Of a stretch of 8,322 nucleotides of DNA, positions 5,707-8,322 are shown piece by piece. The stretch's first letter is position 1. The number at the start of each line of letters is the position of its first letter. The notes below the pieces were generated by a model, which saw only the letters and a list, made by a program, of their open reading frames with translations, did no database searches and was not told the DNA's origin. The position numbers and the translations under genes are program-made. The stretch lies in the NCBI GenBank assembly GCA_022708585.1, contig JAKIYJ010000056.1:1-8322 (forward strand). The letters run 5' to 3'. The DNA is from Bacteroidota bacterium (GTDB lineage: Bacteria > Bacteroidota > Bacteroidia > Bacteroidales > JAKIYJ01).

Positions 5707-7146
5707 ATGAACAATGCTATCGAATTTTTTAGTGAAGTAGAAAACAAACTTCCTGTTGAAAATATTAAATATGATGATATATGTGCGTGGCAGTTTTTAC
5801 GACAATCTTATAGAGAAAAATATACAAATACCAGCATTTCTTCTTCTAACATTAATAAAAACAAGTTTAAAATTTTTAAAAATATTTATCTGATAATATC
5901 AATTTTCAAAAAATCTTTTAGAGGTTTTTTTAACTATTACAAGCAGAAGAAATATATTTTATTTACCAGTCAAATTAATGAAAAAGTAATCGAAGGGAAA
6001 ATATCTGACAAATTCAGTCATCACCTGATAAAATATTTAAAAGATGAATTGTTGATTTTTCAAATTCCTTCATCAGGAAGTAAAATTAAGAAAAAATCCG
6101 ATTATTATTATTCTGCCTGTGTTAGCAGTTGGACAATGTATTTACGCTGTTTGCCTGAAATTGTATATAATTTATTGCCATTTTCAAAATTTAAGCTGCA
6201 AGGTCAAAATATCTTAAATGAAATTGAAAAAAAATTAAATATAAAAGTTAATTACAAATTTAAAACTGTATTATTTTTTGCTTTTTACAGACGCTTTTTA
6301 AAATATTTTAAAAAAAATAAGAACCTCAAGTGTATATTTATTGAATGTTATATGGGTATCATTCATCAATCGGCTATTTATGCTGCTAAAAAATGTGGCA
6401 TTATTTCAATTGAACTGCAACACGGTATAATTAGCAAGGCTCATCTTGGTTATATAGTTCCACAAAAAATTGGAAGAGATTCTTTCCCTGATTATTTATT
6501 TACTTTTGGAGATTATGTTAAGGATGTTTTAAAGAATTCTTTTATTAATAACAAAAATATTATTCCAACAGGCTCATATTATCTTGAATATTTAGGTAAT
6601 AATAAAAATATTTTCAATAATTCTTATGATTATTGTAATAGTTTACATAAATCATATCAAAAGCTGGTTGCAGTAACAGGACAGGTTACTATTGATAGGC
6701 AATTATTGGAAATTATAAGAGTTGCAGCGTTAACTTTGCCTGAAATCGTGTTTTTGTATATACCACGTAAATATAATGAACACTACAAAGCATTGAAATT
6801 ACCACAAAATATGATTATTTGTGAAAATTTTGGTTTTTATGAATTAATACAGTTTTGTGATTTGCATGCAACTGTGTATTCCACCTGTGCTTTGGAATCT
6901 GTCTTTTTTGGTATTCCTAATATTTTATATAATCTTAATAATTTGAGCAGGTATTATTATCAGGAAATTCTCGATAATGAAAATTATACAAGGTATTGTG
7001 ATGATATGCAAAGTTTTATTGATACTGTTAATAATTGGAATTTGCCATCAAAAGAAGAAGTTAAAAGTTACAGTGTAAAATTTTATGAACCAGAAAGCGA
7101 AAAAAAACTTGTTAACAGTTTAAAAACAATTCTTAATCATACTTGA
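5707..7146 (+). CDS. Probable GT-B-type transferase of surface glycan synthesis
   Basis: I do not recognise this 479-residue protein with certainty. It lacks a signal peptide and clear membrane spans and is Lys-, Asn- and Tyr-rich. The central segment IELQHGIISKAHLGYI (about 235-250) carries the QHG motif seen in several GT-B-fold transferases of capsule and teichoic-acid pathways. The later segment CDLHATVYSTCALESVFFGI (about 384-403), followed by P404, has the layout of a C-terminal donor-binding region (acidic entry, Ser/Thr, then E and FG-P), and PTGSYYLEYL (287-296) resembles the strand between the two domains. It starts 1 nt after the flippase stop, so the two are co-transcribed and probably act on the same glycan. 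Alternatives are a glycerophosphotransferase-like or sialyltransferase-like enzyme. Donor and acceptor are unknown. Very low G+C suggests transfer. Confidence 0.6.
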   Translation: MNNAIEFFSEVENKLPVENIKYDDICAWQFLRQSYREKYTNTSISSSNINKNKFKIFKNIYLIISIFKKSFRGFFNYYKQKKYILFTSQINEKVIEGKISDKFSHHLIKYLKDELLIFQIPSSGSKIKKKSDYYYSACVSSWTMYLRCLPEIVYNLLPFSKFKLQGQNILNEIEKKLNIKVNYKFKTVLFFAFYRRFLKYFKKNKNLKCIFIECYMGIIHQSAIYAAKKCGIISIELQHGIISKAHLGYIVPQKIGRDSFPDYLFTFGDYVKDVLKNSFINNKNIIPTGSYYLEYLGNNKNIFNNSYDYCNSLHKSYQKLVAVTGQVTIDRQLLEIIRVAALTLPEIVFLYIPRKYNEHYKALKLPQNMIICENFGFYELIQFCDLHATVYSTCALESVFFGIPNILYNLNNLSRYYYQEILDNENYTRYCDDMQSFIDTVNNWNLPSKEEVKSYSVKFYEPESEKKLVNSLKTILNHT

Positions 7147-7234
7147 TTAATTCACAAATACAATTTACAGATAAGAATCTACTCTGAAAAGTCATTTTTA
7201 TTTCGAATTTTTATAAAATAAATCAATTAATTTC

Positions 7235-7288
7235 ATAGATAAATCAATTAAAAATATAGATAGATTAAATTATAATAACGAATTCTTG
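7235..7288 (+). repeat. AT-rich dispersed repeat, copy C
   Basis: The copy starts atagataaatcaattaaaa, continues tatagatagattaaattata and ends near attcttg. It shares the layout and direction of copies A and B upstream of the flippase, so the glycan pair sits between direct repeats. Confidence 0.5.
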
Positions 7289-7310
7289 TATTTTTCGGAG
7301 TGGGTTCATA

Positions 7311-7370
7311 TTTAAAAAATATTGTAGAAGATTTGTAAAATATATTTAAAAATATTGTAGATTTGTAAAA
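7311..7370 (+). repeat. Degenerate 34-bp tandem duplication
   Basis: Positions 7311-7340 and 7345-7370 share tttaaaaatattgtagatttgtaaaa apart from one extra A and an extra aag in the first copy. It lies in non-coding DNA between the glycan genes and the toxin fragment. Confidence 0.7.
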
Positions 7371-7438
7371 GTTTTTTTAGCATAAATTTAAACAGGTTAT
7401 AGTTTGTGTTAAAAAAAATATAAAAAATTAATTTTTAG

Positions 7439-7696
7439 AACCTACCTAAAGTAAAATGGATATATGGTACATTCAAATCAGCGGAAAAGTGGGCAAGCCA
7501 ACTTTCAAAAAGGGGTTGGACGTCTGAGCAAATTATGGAAGCTGTTACAAAAGGAAAAAGTTTTCCAGCAGTAAATTCAGTGAATAAGGCTAATACAGCA
7601 ACACGTTACGTGCATCCAAAAACTGGAAAATCTGTTGTTATTGATGACGTAACAAGAGAACTGTTACATGTTGGAGAGGATAGTTTTAAATATTAA
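7439..7696 (+). pseudogene. Start-less toxin C-terminal domain (polymorphic-toxin tip)
   Basis: The frame is open from the TAG at 7436-7438 to the TAA at 7694-7696, 85 codons, and contains no ATG until 7535, which lies inside the domain. The protein reads KWIYGTFKSAEKW (about 5-17), WTSEQIMEAVTKGKSF (27-42), then TATRYVHPKTGKSVVIDD (53-70) and LLHVGEDSFKY at the end. This closing pattern (ATRY-P-TG-SVVID-VT--HVG--FKY) is one I associate with nuclease tips of polymorphic toxins, likely of the barnase/EndoU/colicin E5/RelE-like (BECR) fold; this is from memory and not verified. It is basic (about +6) and directly followed by an acidic gene 3 nt later, the usual toxin-immunity order. The carrier part is absent upstream, so it is probably a displaced or orphan tip and not expressed by its own start, unless a non-standard start is used. 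Confidence 0.62.
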
Positions 7697-7699
7697 AGG

Positions 7700-7918
7700 A
7701 TGACGAAAAATATCTACATACAGATTTTAGGCGAAGGCACAATAGTTTATCGCCCTGTTCCTGCCCATAAAATTGAAGATAATATTTATGAGATAGAGGG
7801 ACATGATATATATGACCCTGAAGATGAGAACTGGGAATATCTTCCAGGAACACATGTGATTGTTGAGAAAAGAAATCTTGATGGTACAGAGGTTCTAGTT
7901 GCAATAGCAAGCCAATAA
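7700..7918 (+). CDS. Small acidic protein, likely immunity partner
   Basis: This intact 72-residue gene starts 3 nt after the toxin-fragment stop, with AAAGG touching the ATG. It has no signal peptide or membrane segment, so it should be cytoplasmic. It is strongly acidic (14 Asp/Glu against 5 Lys/Arg), fitting a partner of the basic toxin tip. The sequence has YRPVPA (17-22), then YDPEDENWEYLPG (38-50) and a final LVAIASQ, a layout reminiscent of a small beta-barrel-like family often of unknown function. The immunity role rests on position, size and charge, not on a recognised family. If the toxin is dead, this gene could still protect against related toxins from neighbours. An unrelated role cannot be excluded. 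Confidence 0.6.
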   Translation: MTKNIYIQILGEGTIVYRPVPAHKIEDNIYEIEGHDIYDPEDENWEYLPGTHVIVEKRNLDGTEVLVAIASQ

Positions 7919-7948
7919 ATTGTATTGAATCGGAAACTGCATCAATTA

Positions 7949-7976
7949 TTGAAGGTTTTCATTAAACATCCTTCAA
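7949..7976 (+). terminator. Weak hairpin after the immunity gene
   Basis: Arms ttgaagg and ccttcaa (7 bp) enclose a 14-nt loop, 30 bp after the immunity stop. No T-run follows directly, so termination is uncertain. Confidence 0.3.
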
Positions 7977-8033
7977 CACATTAGAAGGTAGTGTCCCAAT
8001 TTATGCTTTTTTACATTTCAAGTTTTTTAAGAT

Positions 8034-8090
8034 TGATAGCAAATAATTGCATTTTGTAGAGGCTAATAATAATAACTATATTTGCTATCA
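8034..8090. repeat. 12-bp perfect inverted repeat, 33-bp spacer
   Basis: Arms tgatagcaaata (8034-8045) and tatttgctatca (8079-8090) pair perfectly around a 33-bp spacer. It could be a regulatory binding site, part of a mobile-element end or a small cruciform. No transposase is near. Confidence 0.75.
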
Positions 8091-8140
8091 GCTAAGGGCT
8101 TAAAATCGTGTACATACTGAAAAGTATTCCAAATTGCACA

Positions 8141-8270
8141 ACCCAAATTGCAGCAAAGCTGCAACAGAGCGTAAGCACGGCAAACCGGCGAGCCAGCGTA
8201 GGCGTGAACTGCAAAAGCATCGGTTTGCCAATGATTTTTTGTTACTTTTTACCAAGAAAAAGTAAAAGAA
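8141..8270. repeat. G+C-rich palindromic repeat element (REP-like)
   Basis: In AT-rich DNA this block of about 100 bp is clearly richer in G+C. It has nested inverted repeats: ttgcagc/gctgcaa around aaa (8148-8164), ggcaaaccg/cggtttgcc (8179-8187 and 8221-8229, 33 bp inside), and ttacttttt/aaaaagtaa around accaag (8242-8265). I recall similar elements scattered in Bacteroidota intergenic regions, but this is unverified. It is non-coding. Confidence 0.65.
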
Positions 8271-8322
8271 AAAAATTAAATTTTTAAAAATAAGATGAAT
8301 TATTTATATTTTTACTTTCGTA

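Larger units (their letters stand above)
7147..7438. other. AT-rich spacer after the glycan genes
   Basis: These 292 bp contain no gene. They hold repeat copy C and a degenerate 34-bp direct repeat. No strong terminator for the glycan operon is visible. They do not encode the missing front part of the toxin fragment that follows. Confidence 0.65.
7919..8322. other. Gene-free right end with inverted repeats
   Basis: This 404-bp stretch holds no credible gene. It contains a weak hairpin after the immunity gene, a 12-bp inverted repeat at 8034-8090, and the G+C-rich repeat element from about 8141. Everything supported is listed separately. Confidence 0.7.

Noticed and set aside
7456..7526. ATG at 7456 as a start for the toxin tip
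   Set aside because: It is in another frame and meets a stop after about 23 codons; the domain-like sequence is in the frame beginning at 7439.
7686..7910. Open frame of 74 codons on the minus strand
   Set aside because: It mirrors the immunity-like gene almost exactly; the plus-strand frame fits the toxin-immunity layout and acidic composition better.
7980..8100. Insertion-sequence end near the gtagtgtcccaa string
   Set aside because: No matching opposite end, target duplication or transposase is visible in the window.
8141..8270. Short protein from the G+C-rich block on the minus strand
   Set aside because: The frame is open only because of the repeat composition; nested palindromes explain the block better than coding.

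Overview
The window is AT-rich DNA that most resembles a Bacteroidota (Bacteroidetes-like) chromosome. The lineage call is an inference. It rests on Bacteroidota-style -7 boxes (TAnnTTTG) ahead of several genes, a compact MoaA, A-rich leaders with few spaced Shine-Dalgarno sites, and a G+C-rich palindromic intergenic repeat at the right end. No rRNA, tRNA, CRISPR array or complete transposase gene was found.

Left part (1-3514, minus strand): a run of genes read right to left, pyrH (UMP kinase), moeA, moaA, moaC and a MOSC-domain protein cut by the window edge. The four molybdenum-cofactor (Moco) genes are tightly coupled. moeA and moaA overlap by 17 bp, the last codons of moaA form the Shine-Dalgarno site of moaC, and moaC overlaps the MOSC gene by 3 bp (ATGA type). 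MoaA and MoaC together turn GTP into cPMP. MoeA inserts molybdate into molybdopterin. MOSC proteins are thought to handle sulfur or Moco. pyrH is a core nucleotide gene 55 bp upstream of moeA, and frr, its frequent partner, does not follow it.

Middle (3515-4253): a 739-bp divergent non-coding region. It holds a palindrome at the pyrH start, two copies of a degenerate AT-rich repeat of about 52 bp, a four-unit 9-bp tandem repeat, a perfect 14-bp-stem hairpin, and a strong rho-independent terminator followed by a possible promoter.

Right-centre (4254-7146, plus strand): a two-gene surface-glycan cassette, a Wzx-like polysaccharide flippase and, 1 bp later, a probable GT-B-type transferase with a QHG motif. 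A third copy of the AT-rich repeat lies just after it, so the cassette is bracketed by related direct repeats.

Right end (7147-8322): AT-rich spacer, then an 85-codon start-less fragment resembling the C-terminal toxin tip of a polymorphic toxin. Three bases later comes an intact, acidic 72-residue gene that is the likely immunity partner. The last 400 bp carry no gene but hold several inverted repeats and the G+C-rich repeat. The most interesting parts are this orphan toxin-tip/immunity pair, the repeat-bracketed glycan cassette, and the compact Moco operon with a MoaC that lacks its usual GGKSG tail.
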